The notes under the pieces are model-generated. The model saw nothing but the letters and a program-made list of their open reading frames with translations. It was not told the DNA's origin and searched no databases. The position numbers and the translations under genes were made by a program. From Candidatus Gastranaerophilales bacterium (GTDB lineage Bacteria; Cyanobacteriota; Vampirovibrionia; Gastranaerophilales; Gastranaerophilaceae): a stretch of DNA of 64,000 nt. The DNA is taken from positions 1 through 64,000 of the forward strand of contig CALUYO010000006.1 in assembly GCA_944325005.1 (NCBI GenBank). The letters run 5' to 3'. Positions 53,474-61,998 of the stretch are shown here, in pieces; positions within the stretch are counted from its first letter, which is position 1, and each line of letters starts with the position of its first letter.

Positions 53474-53524
53474 AACTATTATACTAGTTTGAAATTTATT
53501 TGTCAAGTAACTATTATAGTAGTT
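53474..53524. promoter_or_regulatory. Two overlapping opposed promoters, each with the same palindromic operator
   Basis: Two 16-bp palindromes of the form AACTA-N6-TAGTT lie at 53474-53489 and 53509-53524, 35 bp apart. Leftward promoter: TTGACA (53501-53506 on the other strand), 17-base spacer, TATAAT (53478-53483), a perfect consensus; its -10 is inside the first palindrome. Rightward promoter: TTGAAA (53489-53494), 17 bases, TATTAT (53512-53517); its -10 is inside the second palindrome. The divergent XRE protein is the obvious repressor of both. Confidence 0.7.
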
Positions 53525-53527
53525 AAT

Positions 53528-53758
53528 ATGACTAGAAAAAATGGTGTTAAAAATAATAAAATAGGTCTTAAAATTAAATTAGAACGGACAAAACTTAACA
53601 TATCCCAAGAGGATTTAGCATTTCGTGCGAATGTTAATAAAAATACTATAGGAGCAATTGAACGAGGAGAACAATCTCCGACTTTTGATACATTGGAAGC
53701 TATTGCAGATGCGTTTGAAATGTCTGTTCAAGAATTGTGCAATTTTGATAATATCTGA
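53528..53758 (+). CDS. Small XRE-family HTH repressor
   Basis: 76 residues from the ATG at 53528: 'IGLKIKLERTKLNISQEDLAFRANVNKNTIGAIERGEQSPTFDTLEAIADAFEMSVQELCNF' in outline, a plain Cro/C1 domain. The upstream ATG at 53489 is rejected because it lies in the promoter region. The start codon is only about 11 bases past the -10 box, so the mRNA is leaderless or nearly so; no Shine-Dalgarno sequence is seen. Probably represses itself and the divergent small gene. Confidence 0.75.
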   Translation: MTRKNGVKNNKIGLKIKLERTKLNISQEDLAFRANVNKNTIGAIERGEQSPTFDTLEAIADAFEMSVQELCNFDNI

Positions 53759-54406
53759 TTATTTAATAGCCGGAAAATAGTATTTTACACCGTTATCAGA
53801 ACGCCATCTTACATAACCCGTTTTGGGAGTTCTGTCAATATCAAAAACACTCACCAGTGCCCAATTCCCGCGGATTGCAGTTACATTTATCTTTTGAGGC
53901 ATATTTATTGTTGCTACAATCTGTGATTTATCCTCTGTTGATGTGTGAAGGTCTTTAGCTTCTGCCGGTGCTTCTTTCAACAGATTTAAACCGTATTTTT
54001 TGCCGTACATATTATAAAACATTATCCAGCTCATGAATCTGTAAGGATCATCTTTTTTTATCCAGCCCTTCGCTCCTGTAGAATTATTGTATATTACCTG
54101 AACCCAGTCCTCAGTTTCATCAGTAACAGTAAGAAGTCCCAAATTTTTTGACGGTATTAAAACTGCAAACAGGTCTTGTGCCTTCACACTTTCAGGGAAA
54201 ATTTTCCCCCCGAGCCAGCTTATGCTGTGAACGATATTAGAAGTTTCGGAAGGTTCTTTGTATAAAACAATTTCGCTCGGCGCCTGATAAAGACCTAAAG
54301 TATTTGTCTGCTCAATGCTTACATATTGCGGGACAACATTATCTGCACACAAAGCATTTACAGGCATCAACAGCATTAAAGCTAATATCAAGAGAAATTT
54401 TTTCAT
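53759..54406 (-). CDS. Exported protein with SH3-like domains
   Basis: 215 residues with a signal peptide (MKKFLLILALMLLMPVNALC). Two segments look like bacterial SH3 repeats: one ending 'WVQVIYNNSTGAKGWIKKDDPYRF' (about residues 115-140) and one 'NWALVSVFDIDRTPKTGYVRWRSDNGVKYYFP' near the C-terminus (in outline). Such domains bind peptidoglycan or other wall components. It lies seven bases downstream of pheT on the same strand. Confidence 0.6.
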   Translation of the reverse strand: MKKFLLILALMLLMPVNALCADNVVPQYVSIEQTNTLGLYQAPSEIVLYKEPSETSNIVHSISWLGGKIFPESVKAQDLFAVLIPSKNLGLLTVTDETEDWVQVIYNNSTGAKGWIKKDDPYRFMSWIMFYNMYGKKYGLNLLKEAPAEAKDLHTSTEDKSQIVATINMPQKINVTAIRGNWALVSVFDIDRTPKTGYVRWRSDNGVKYYFPAIK

Positions 54407-54413
54407 ATTGCTC

Positions 54414-56879
54414 CTATTCGCGGAAACTTATTTCCGCATAAGTTTTTTGAAGTTTTGCGCGAACATTATTCATCTGATGTTCTATAACCTCATCAGTTAA
54501 AGTAGCATTTTCATCCTGCATTTTTATGCGAAATGCAAGACTTTTGAAGCCTTTTTCAATGTTATCACCCTGATAAACGTCGAAAACTTCACTTCCTTTA
54601 AATATATTCTGCTGAACAGCCCCTTTAATAACTTTTTGAATATCGTCAAAGCTGACTTCTTCATTTATTACAAAAGCCAAATCACGACGAACTTCCGGGA
54701 ACTGAGGAAGCTTTTTATATCGTACGGTATGTTCTTTTATAATTGATATAAGTTCATCAAGATTGATTTCAAAGATAAATACATCCTGACCTTTAATTTT
54801 CATTTTATCCTTTAGTATCGGATGAATTTGACCGAAATACCCTATATTTGTAAGATTTTTACCCAGAATATTAACTTTTGCACTTCTGTATGGATGCATA
54901 TAATCAATATCTTCACAAGGAGTTAATTTAATTCTTTTTGTAACACCAAGTTCTTCAAACAATTGCTCAATAACTCCTTTGAGAGTATAAAAATCAGTAT
55001 GAGATTTTACCTGCCATTTAGAATTTTCAACTTCTCCTGTCAAAACACCTGCAAGAAATCTTGTTTCTTTAACACCGGTGTTTTTCTCATCAGCTGGAGC
55101 CATAACCTTGTAAGTTTTACCTATCTCATAAGCCCAGAGTGTTTTCTGACCGTTGTCGTAGTTATATTTCATGCAGTTGAGAATACTTCCTGCCATATTT
55201 TGTCTGAGCATTGTACTTTCATCACTTGCAGAGTTTAATACTTTAACCGCTTTTGAATCATCAAAGTTTTGCATATATTTATCAAGCAACGGTTTTCCGA
55301 TAAGAGATGTTGTTATAATTTCGTCCAAACCAGCCGAAAGCATTAATTCATTTACTTTTTTAACAACTTTTTCTTCCAGAGAAATTTCAGGAGTGCTGTT
55401 TTTATTCGGCAGGGTCGGTGTAATTTTATCATAGCCGTTAATTCGTGCAATTTCTTCAATTAAGTCAATTTCTCGGGTAACATCACCTGCTCTGAAAGAC
55501 GGAACAAGAAATTTTGCAGCCAAATCATTACCGCCGAGTTTTTTGAACCCCAGTTTCTCAAGAATTGAAATACATTTATCAGGAGCAATCTCACAGCCCA
55601 ACATTCTTTTAATCTGTGCATATCTCAAAGTAATTTCAACATGTTCAAGTTCATTTTTGCCGGCTTCAACAACTCCATCAATTTGGGCATCCGCAAGCTC
55701 GGTAAATAGCTGCATTGCACGCATTAAAGCCGGTTTTACAGATTCTATATCTACCCCGCGTTCAAATCTTGCTGAAGCTTCTGAGCGGTAGCCCACACTT
55801 CTTGAAGATTTTCTTGTTGTCACAGACGGGAAAAATGCAGCTTCCAACGCAACATTTTTAGTATTATCATCAATTTCTGAATTTTCACCGCCGAAAACAC
55901 CTGCAAGACAAACACCTTTATCTTTATCGGCGATTAAAACGCTGTCAGTCGTCAAAACTCTTTCCGTACCGTCGAGTGTAACGATTTTCTCGCCTTCTTT
56001 TGCACGTCTTATGGAAATATAACCGTTCAATTTATCCAGATCAAATGCGTGAAAAGGTGTTCCGTATTCAAGCATTACATAATTTGTAATATCAACAGCA
56101 TTGTTAATTGCACGGACACCTGATGCTATTAGTCTTTTTTGCATCCAATCCGGAGACGGTTTAATTTTTATATTTTTCAAAATGCCGAGTGAATAGTATT
56201 TGCAAACATCATTATCAATAATTTCAACCTTAAATTCGTCCGTAGACAAATCTCTTGTGCATTCAAGAGGTGAGAATCTTAACGGTTTATCAAAAATTGC
56301 ACTCAATTCTCTGGCAATCCCGATAACAGACATCTGATCTCCCCTGTTTGCAGTCGGAGCGACATCAAGAATATAATCTTTTTCAAATCCAAGAACATTT
56401 TCTACATTTTCACCGATTTTTACATCTGGGAAAATTCTGTTTAAAATAAGAATTCCATCCTCCTCCTGATACCCGCGTTCAGAAACACCAAGTTCATCAG
56501 CAGAGCAAAGCATCCCCTGAGATTCAACGCCGCGTATAACAGCAGGAGTTAAAGTAAACATCTCACCGGTTTTTCTATCAAGCACCTGAGAACCGACAGA
56601 AGCATATGGAACAATCTGACCTTCTGCGATGTTCTGCGCACCACAGACAACCGTTTTCAAACCCGAAGCGGTATTAACAGTTACAAGGTGGAGTCTGTCA
56701 GAATTCGGATGATTGTCAATTTTTTCAATCTTAACAGTTTTTATATTTGTAAAACGCGGTTTTACCTCTTCAACTGCTTCAACCTCCAGACCGCTCATAG
56801 TAAGTTCATGCGCAATCTGTTCAACTTCTATATCTGATAAATCAACAAATTCGTTTAACCAGTTTAATGATACTTGCAT
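54414..56879 (-). CDS. pheT: Phenylalanyl-tRNA synthetase beta subunit
   Basis: 821 residues. Domains in order: N-terminal helix ('MQVSLNWLNEFVDLSDI'), EMAP/tRNA-binding OB fold ('HPNSDRLHLVTVNTASG', 'CGAQNIAEGQIVPYA'), B3/B4 editing domain, B5 ('PSFRAGDVTREIDLIEEIARINGYDKI' in outline), the catalytic-like core and a C-terminal ferredoxin-fold anticodon-binding domain ('FPEVRRDLAFVINEEVSFDDI'). pheS is not adjacent in the window, which is less common. Confidence 0.95.
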   Translation of the reverse strand: MQVSLNWLNEFVDLSDIEVEQIAHELTMSGLEVEAVEEVKPRFTNIKTVKIEKIDNHPNSDRLHLVTVNTASGLKTVVCGAQNIAEGQIVPYASVGSQVLDRKTGEMFTLTPAVIRGVESQGMLCSADELGVSERGYQEEDGILILNRIFPDVKIGENVENVLGFEKDYILDVAPTANRGDQMSVIGIARELSAIFDKPLRFSPLECTRDLSTDEFKVEIIDNDVCKYYSLGILKNIKIKPSPDWMQKRLIASGVRAINNAVDITNYVMLEYGTPFHAFDLDKLNGYISIRRAKEGEKIVTLDGTERVLTTDSVLIADKDKGVCLAGVFGGENSEIDDNTKNVALEAAFFPSVTTRKSSRSVGYRSEASARFERGVDIESVKPALMRAMQLFTELADAQIDGVVEAGKNELEHVEITLRYAQIKRMLGCEIAPDKCISILEKLGFKKLGGNDLAAKFLVPSFRAGDVTREIDLIEEIARINGYDKITPTLPNKNSTPEISLEEKVVKKVNELMLSAGLDEIITTSLIGKPLLDKYMQNFDDSKAVKVLNSASDESTMLRQNMAGSILNCMKYNYDNGQKTLWAYEIGKTYKVMAPADEKNTGVKETRFLAGVLTGEVENSKWQVKSHTDFYTLKGVIEQLFEELGVTKRIKLTPCEDIDYMHPYRSAKVNILGKNLTNIGYFGQIHPILKDKMKIKGQDVFIFEINLDELISIIKEHTVRYKKLPQFPEVRRDLAFVINEEVSFDDIQKVIKGAVQQNIFKGSEVFDVYQGDNIEKGFKSLAFRIKMQDENATLTDEVIEHQMNNVRAKLQKTYAEISFRE

Positions 56880-56972
56880 TTCTGTAATTCCCTCTCACTT
56901 TAATATTCTATACCTGAATAATACAACAAACCTGAATGAATTACAAACCTTTATTTATGTTATAATTCAGTT

Positions 56973-57854
56973 ATGAAAAGAGCAGTAGTATTTGCATATT
57001 ACGACAAAAACGGAATTGTTAAAGATTACGTAATTTACTATTTACGCGAATTAAAAAAAATCGCAGATACTATAATTTTTGCCTCGTGCTGTGATATAAA
57101 AAATCCGGAAGCTTTGAATAATCTGGCAGATAAAATTATTGCAGAAAAACACGATGAGTATGATTTCGGTTCATACAAACGCGGTTTCTTGTATCTTAAA
57201 GACAGACTTGATGAATATGATGAACTTATATTTGCAAATGACAGCTGCTACGGACCGTTGTACCCTCTTGAAAATATTTTCAATTCTATGACTGACTGCG
57301 ATTTTTGGGGTATTACCAAAAACAATTTCGGGTACAAAAAAAGCCTGGGACATTTTTTTATTAAGCGTCCGCATATACAAAGTTATTTTATTGTTTTTAA
57401 ACGTGAAATTTTTACACAAGATTTTTTTGCAGATTTTATACAGTCTGTAAAACATCAGGAGTCAAAAAAACTTGTTGTATCAAACTATGAAATAGGACTT
57501 ACAGAACTCCTTAAAGAAAAAGGATTTAGATACAGAACATTTATTAACGCATATGAAAACATAAATAACATTACAATTCTAAAATGGCGGCAGATTATTG
57601 AAAAACATAAAATGCCTTTTGTAAAAAAATCCCTGTTTGATTTCAGAAACACAGACGCATCTACTATTGAAGGCTATGAAAAACTGCTCGGGAATTATCC
57701 CGCTAATTTGATAGTTCTTCCGAGAAAAATTAATAAAAAAGTCCCTTTTCAAATTAAAAAATTAATATTTGACATACTCGCGAATTTTCCGTTTCCGATA
57801 AGAAAACTTTTTGCAATTACGATTAATAAATTATTTCCCTTTATTAAAGATTAA
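56973..57854 (+). CDS. RgpF-type (rhamnan synthesis F) glycosyltransferase
   Basis: 293 residues. The signature of the rhamnan synthesis protein F family is seen: 'AVVFAYYDKNGIVKDYVIYYLRELKKIADTIIF', 'EYDFGSYKRGFLYL', 'ELIFANDSCYGPLYPLENIF', 'DFWGIT' and 'HIQSYFIVFKRE' (in outline). Members transfer sugars in surface rhamnose-containing polysaccharides. It is convergent with a GT2 gene and overlaps it by 24 bp. Confidence 0.83.
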   Translation: MKRAVVFAYYDKNGIVKDYVIYYLRELKKIADTIIFASCCDIKNPEALNNLADKIIAEKHDEYDFGSYKRGFLYLKDRLDEYDELIFANDSCYGPLYPLENIFNSMTDCDFWGITKNNFGYKKSLGHFFIKRPHIQSYFIVFKREIFTQDFFADFIQSVKHQESKKLVVSNYEIGLTELLKEKGFRYRTFINAYENINNITILKWRQIIEKHKMPFVKKSLFDFRNTDASTIEGYEKLLGNYPANLIVLPRKINKKVPFQIKKLIFDILANFPFPIRKLFAITINKLFPFIKD

Positions 57855-58655
57855 TTTTTTTGAATTCTTTTTAATTTGCTGTAAATACCAGACAAGCTGT
57901 GCGAATGGAATAAATAAAACTACAAAAGGATTCCTATACTTTTTAAAAATCTCATAATATATTTTCATCTGAAGTTGTTGCGGGCAATAATGTTTTGACT
58001 TATAAATATAACTGTCAGTATGTAGACGCCATTTGGTCAATAGCTCTGGGATATAATAAAATTTTCCGGTATATGCCAGCTGAACCCACAGCCACCAGTC
58101 TAAAAGACAGTCCATGGGCGGATTGAAACTTATATTTAATAAATCATTTCGTCTGACCATTACAGACGAAAATGTAAAAATTTTATTACTGAGATAAAAA
58201 TTGTAAAACATGTTTTTGGGGTAATGCTTTTTTCTCAAAAGCGAACGTGTTTTTTTTAGAGCAATAGTAAAATCTTGAACTTTTGCTTTATCACCGAAAA
58301 ATTCACAGTCATTAAAAATTAAATTTACGTCAGAATATTTTTTTGCGATTTCAACTTTTTTTTCAATATTGTCAGGAGCTAAAATGTCATCGCTCTCCAA
58401 AAATACTATCCATTCGCCTGTTGCATTTTCAATTCCGCGTTTTACCGTATCTTTAAGCCCCAGATTTTTTTCGTTTATGAACAGTTTAATTCTTTCATCT
58501 TTGAATGCTCTAATAACATCAACTGAATTATCACTTGAACAATCGTCAATAATTATTAGTTCCCAATTTTCATAAGTCTGATCTAAAACAGACTTTATAG
58601 TTTCTTTTATGTAATCCTCATAATTATAGCTTGCTGTAACAACTGAAATTTTCAT
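57831..58655 (-). CDS. Glycosyltransferase family 2 protein
   Basis: 274 residues from the ATG at 58655: 'KISVVTASYNYEDYIKETIKSVLDQTYENWELIIIDDCSSDNSVDVI' in outline, 'NLGLKDTVKRGIENATGEWIVFLESDDILAPDNI' with the ESDD metal site. The C-terminus is basic and hydrophobic. The upstream in-frame start at 58682 lies in the terminator region and is less likely. Probably adds sugars to the same surface glycan as its neighbour. Confidence 0.86.
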   Translation of the reverse strand: MKISVVTASYNYEDYIKETIKSVLDQTYENWELIIIDDCSSDNSVDVIRAFKDERIKLFINEKNLGLKDTVKRGIENATGEWIVFLESDDILAPDNIEKKVEIAKKYSDVNLIFNDCEFFGDKAKVQDFTIALKKTRSLLRKKHYPKNMFYNFYLSNKIFTFSSVMVRRNDLLNISFNPPMDCLLDWWLWVQLAYTGKFYYIPELLTKWRLHTDSYIYKSKHYCPQQLQMKIYYEIFKKYRNPFVVLFIPFAQLVWYLQQIKKNSKKLIFNKGK

Positions 58656-58671
58656 AAATCTATCATACAAC

Positions 58672-58705
58672 AAAAAAATCACCCTAAAATAAGGGTGATT
58701 TTTTA
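58672..58705 (-). terminator. Rho-independent terminator
   Basis: AATCACCCT pairs with AGGGTGATT around a 6-base loop, flanked by A and T runs on either side. It lies about 30 bp after the stop of the gene at 58734-59513, with a T-run on that strand, and just upstream of the GT2 start. Confidence 0.8.
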
Positions 58706-58733
58706 TTATGTGTAAATTTTAAAATTTATCTTT

Positions 58734-59513
58734 TTATTTTGCCTGGTTGTCTGCAAGCTTTCCAAACTGCTCGTCAATTTTTGCAAATTTTGCTTCTATA
58801 GCATTTACATATCTCTGGCAAGATTCTTTATCTTGAAGCCAGTGTGGAAGAACTGCTTTACGTGCTTTAGTTAATTTGGAATTTTTGCTGGAAGCAGCAT
58901 ATTCTTTAACTGCGTCATATTCTTCTTTTGTTAAGCCGGCATTTTCAAGAGCTTTTGACTTTTTAAATTTAACCGGATCATAATCTGCAAAAGCAGCTTG
59001 AGCATCTGCAATCATATCATCTCTTTGCAAAGATGTCAGTCTTTGACTTTCAAAGTTATTAGCATAATATCTGTGAGCATCATTTGCAGCCTGTTCTTTA
59101 GAATATGTTGCCTGTCTTTTAGACGCTATATCTTCTGATTTACCTGCAATTTTAGCTTTTACTTTATCTTTTGTACTTTTGAACAAATTTTTGATATCTT
59201 CACCGAATTTTTTCCAAGAGAAATCTTTTAAATAATTGCCAATCTGTTTACGGTAAATTATTCCGGTAGTTACAGCTGCTACACCAACTGCAGCTCCTGC
59301 AATTTTTAATCCTTTTTTATCTTTTTTGAATTCAAAATCTTCTCCTGCTTCAATTTTATCAGCATTTTTAATTAATTGTTTTTTAAATTCATCCTGAGAT
59401 AAAGTTTTAATTTTGCCTTGTGGATTAGTAACCTGAATTTTTCCCTGCTGGGTCATTTCGACTTTATTACCGCCGATTGCTAATGCGGGTCCGATTGTCA
59501 TGTTGTCTGCCAT
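58734..59513 (-). CDS. Hypothetical one-helix membrane protein
   Basis: 259 residues. Begins 'ADNMTIGPALAIGGNKVEMTQQGKIQVTN', has one membrane helix at about residues 70-87 ('LKIAGAAVGVAAVTTGIIY'), then a basic, helical C-terminal half. No family is recognised; the layout (short folded N-part, single helix, long lysine-rich helices) looks like lineage-restricted proteins of gut Melainabacteria. Its own terminator follows. Confidence 0.55.
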   Translation of the reverse strand: MADNMTIGPALAIGGNKVEMTQQGKIQVTNPQGKIKTLSQDEFKKQLIKNADKIEAGEDFEFKKDKKGLKIAGAAVGVAAVTTGIIYRKQIGNYLKDFSWKKFGEDIKNLFKSTKDKVKAKIAGKSEDIASKRQATYSKEQAANDAHRYYANNFESQRLTSLQRDDMIADAQAAFADYDPVKFKKSKALENAGLTKEEYDAVKEYAASSKNSKLTKARKAVLPHWLQDKESCQRYVNAIEAKFAKIDEQFGKLADNQAK

Positions 59514-59616
59514 ACACTTTTACCTTTCAAAATTTACACACGTTACTTTGTTTACATGAAAACACGTCAAGAAAATAAAATGCTAATTTTAATTTAAATA
59601 TTAACAAATATTTACA

Positions 59617-59650
59617 AAAAATACTACCCCTTATTTGGGGTAGTATTTTT
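59617..59650 (-). terminator. Terminator downstream of nrdJ
   Basis: Exact 14-base arms with a CCCC/GGGG core (59617-59630 and 59637-59650) around TTATTT, with T-runs on both strands. It lies about 190 bp past the nrdJ stop; the tandem repeat between them would be in the 3' untranslated part. The frame just before it on the nrdJ strand reads like a lost protein end ('VTDIKNAYPKK', stop at about 59661-59663). Confidence 0.75.
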
Positions 59651-59698
59651 AACTCTCAATCTTATTTTTTCGGATAAGCGTTTTTAATATCTGTTACC

Positions 59699-59838
59699 GC
59701 TACACCCTGTCTTTAGTTTAGACTGCATAAGTTTTATACAACACCTGTGTGGTGGATGGAGCGGCTACGCTCTGTCTTTAGTTTAGGCTGTACAAGTTTT
59801 ATGCAGTACCCGAGTGGCGGGTGGAGCGGCTACGCTCC
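59699..59838. repeat. 65-bp tandem repeat, two copies and a partial third
   Basis: Copies at 59699-59763 and 59764-59828 and the start of a third (59829-59838). The two copies share 'CTGTCTTTAGTTTAG' then diverge at single bases; each includes the block GTTTTAT and a GC-rich stretch. GGAGCG-GCTA-CGCTCC (59823-59838) forms a hairpin at the nrdJ end. The GC-rich parts (ACCCGAGTGGCGGGT, palindromic) stand out from the AT-rich surroundings. It begins one base past the nrdJ stop. Confidence 0.7.
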
Positions 59839-61824
59839 CTATGAACAACCGGAATATCCGCATTTCAGACAGATGAAACATCCTTCAGCCATCTGAATTT
59901 CGTTTCCGCATTCAGGACATTTTACTGTTTTAATTTCACCCGTAGGTTCTTCTGTTGTGTCATCCTGAACTTGGTTCAGGATCTCAGTTCCAACCTTTTC
60001 TTCAGTCTTTTTCTTATCATCCAAATTCATAGGCTGGAACTGACGAGAATTATTTCTGTAAACAGTTATACCTTTCAAGTTATTTTCATAAGCAAGAATG
60101 TAAGCTTCTTCAATATCTTTGCGGGTAGCGTGTTCTTCAAAGTTAACTGTTTTAGAAACTGCATTATCAGTATGAAGCTGGAATGCTGCCTGCATTTTTA
60201 CATGCCAGTATGGTGAAACATCATGAGCTGTTACAAAAATATGTTTAGCATCTACAGGAACACCGTTAACATGAGCAACAGACCCTGTTTTTGCAATTTC
60301 TTTCATCAAAGCTTCTGAATAGAAACCGTGTTCAACAGCGTAATCTTTAAATATCGGATTAACTTCAAGCATTTCAGTACCATCCATGATTAATCTTGAG
60401 AATACAAGACCAAACAGAGGTTCTACACCGCCTGATGCTGATGCTATCATAGAAATTGTGCCTGTTGGTGCAATACATGTTGTTGTTGCGTTTCTAATAC
60501 CATATTTTGCAATTTCAGCATCCATTTCTTTCCATTGCTCATCAGAAATTTTTCCGGCAGATTTTCCTTTATATTTGTTATACAAATAGTTTGGAGCATC
60601 ATAAACACTGCCCTTAAAGTTATTAAATCTTCCTCTTTCTTTTGAAAGTTCAATAGATTCGCATTTAGATTCGTAATCGATGAATTCCATAACCTGACCG
60701 GCCAATTTTGTACCTTCTTCTGATGCATAAGAAATACCGAGTTTCATAAGCATATCAGCCCAGCCCATTACACCAAGACCAATTTTTCTGTTATTCTGTA
60801 CCATTTCAGAAATTTGAGGCAACGGGTAGTTATTAACTGCGATTACGTTATCCAAAAATCTGATAGCAGTTCTTGTGGTTTCTGCTAATAAATCCCAGTT
60901 GATTGAACCATTTTCAACCATTCTGCCAAGATTAATCGACCCTAAGTTGCAAGCTTCATAAGCAAGCAGAGGAACTTCTCCGCATGGATTTGTTGATTCA
61001 ATGTCGCCGATTAAAGGAGTCGGGTTATCGGAATTCATTTTATCGATGAAAATAATACCCGGTTCACCGTTTCTCCATGCGCCGTCAACAATCATATCAA
61101 ATACTTTTTTAGCGCTTAATTTACCGGCAACAGTGTTATTTTGCGGATTGATAAGTTCGTAATCAGTACCGTTTTTTAAAGCTTCCATAAACTTATCTGT
61201 AATTGCAACAGAAATATTAAAGTTATTTAACTTGTTGTTATCGCTTTTGCATTCAATAAAGTCTAGAATGTCAGGGTGGTCAACTCTCAAGATACCCATA
61301 TTTGCGCCGCGTCTTGTACCGCCCTGTTTAACAGCTTCAGTTGCAGCGTTAAAAACTTCCATGAAAGATACCGGTCCTGAAGATACACCCATAGTTGACC
61401 TTACAACACTGTTTTTAGGTCTTAATCTTGAGAAAGAAAAACCTGTTCCTCCACCTGATTTATGGATTAAAGCTGTATTTTTAACAGTTTCAAAAATTCC
61501 TTCAAGAGAATCCTCAACGGGAAGCACAAAGCATGCTGCAAGCTGTCCGAGCTCTCTGCCTGCATTCATTAATGTCGGAGAATTCGGCATAAAGTATCTG
61601 TTTGTAATAGCTTTATAAAATCTATCAGATAATTTATCAACATCAGACTGGGATTTTCCAAACTTTAAATCTCCTGACGCAATAGTATCAGCAACTCTTC
61701 TGAACATGTCAGCAGGAGTTTCAATACATTTCCCCTCTTTATCTCTCTTCAAGTATCTTTTTTCAAGAACTTTTACTGCATTTTCGGATAAATCCAATTT
61801 ATCCATACATGTGGTATCTGTCAC
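59839..61824 (-). CDS. nrdJ: B12-dependent (class II) ribonucleotide reductase NrdJ
   Basis: Reduces ribonucleotides using adenosylcobalamin. 661 residues: 'AACFVLPVEDS' (N-terminal catalytic Cys), 'GGGTGFSFSRLRPKNSVV', 'STNPCGEVPLLAYEACNLGSINL' in outline (second catalytic motif NxCxE), 'APTGTISMIASASGGVEPLFGLVF' and a C-terminal zinc ribbon 'CPECGNEIQMAEGCFICLKCG'. Between the catalytic part and the ribbon lies 'EILNQVQDD', the translation of a palindromic repeat. No terminator or riboswitch is evident upstream. It is oxygen-independent and links the cell to corrinoid supply. Confidence 0.94.
   Translation of the reverse strand: MTDTTCMDKLDLSENAVKVLEKRYLKRDKEGKCIETPADMFRRVADTIASGDLKFGKSQSDVDKLSDRFYKAITNRYFMPNSPTLMNAGRELGQLAACFVLPVEDSLEGIFETVKNTALIHKSGGGTGFSFSRLRPKNSVVRSTMGVSSGPVSFMEVFNAATEAVKQGGTRRGANMGILRVDHPDILDFIECKSDNNKLNNFNISVAITDKFMEALKNGTDYELINPQNNTVAGKLSAKKVFDMIVDGAWRNGEPGIIFIDKMNSDNPTPLIGDIESTNPCGEVPLLAYEACNLGSINLGRMVENGSINWDLLAETTRTAIRFLDNVIAVNNYPLPQISEMVQNNRKIGLGVMGWADMLMKLGISYASEEGTKLAGQVMEFIDYESKCESIELSKERGRFNNFKGSVYDAPNYLYNKYKGKSAGKISDEQWKEMDAEIAKYGIRNATTTCIAPTGTISMIASASGGVEPLFGLVFSRLIMDGTEMLEVNPIFKDYAVEHGFYSEALMKEIAKTGSVAHVNGVPVDAKHIFVTAHDVSPYWHVKMQAAFQLHTDNAVSKTVNFEEHATRKDIEEAYILAYENNLKGITVYRNNSRQFQPMNLDDKKKTEEKVGTEILNQVQDDTTEEPTGEIKTVKCPECGNEIQMAEGCFICLKCGYSGCS
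59959..59985. repeat. Palindromic element inside nrdJ (translated in frame)
   Basis: ATCCTGAAC-TTG-GTTCAGGAT (59962-59982), 9-bp perfect arms, within a 27-base block of the 'GTCATCCTGA..TTCAGGATCTC' type that is dispersed in many bacterial genomes. On the coding strand it reads EILNQVQDD and falls in the linker before the zinc ribbon, so the reading frame is kept. Confidence 0.65.
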
Positions 61825-61998
61825 ATTAACCTCCCCTTACTTTATATATTTAATTTATTTCAAAAATCATGTCTATTCTATTATTTTACATCAATAAAAA
61901 CAGGGCATGGAAAAATCTGTTACAAAACTTTTACGAAACGTTACAGGAAATTATACATATGTATATGTTTATAATATAATATTTAATGAGGTATTACA

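Noticed and set aside
53489-53527. Upstream ATG that would lengthen the XRE gene by 13 codons
   Set aside because: It lies within the promoter and operator region; the added residues are hydrophobic and unlike an HTH N-terminus.
59641-59838. Tandem repeat considered as a CRISPR array
   Set aside because: The copies are directly adjacent 65-bp units with no unique spacers, and no cas gene is near.
61825-61998. Possible cobalamin riboswitch upstream of nrdJ
   Set aside because: The gap is only 174 bp, is shared with the divergent symporter promoter, and lacks a recognisable B12-box.
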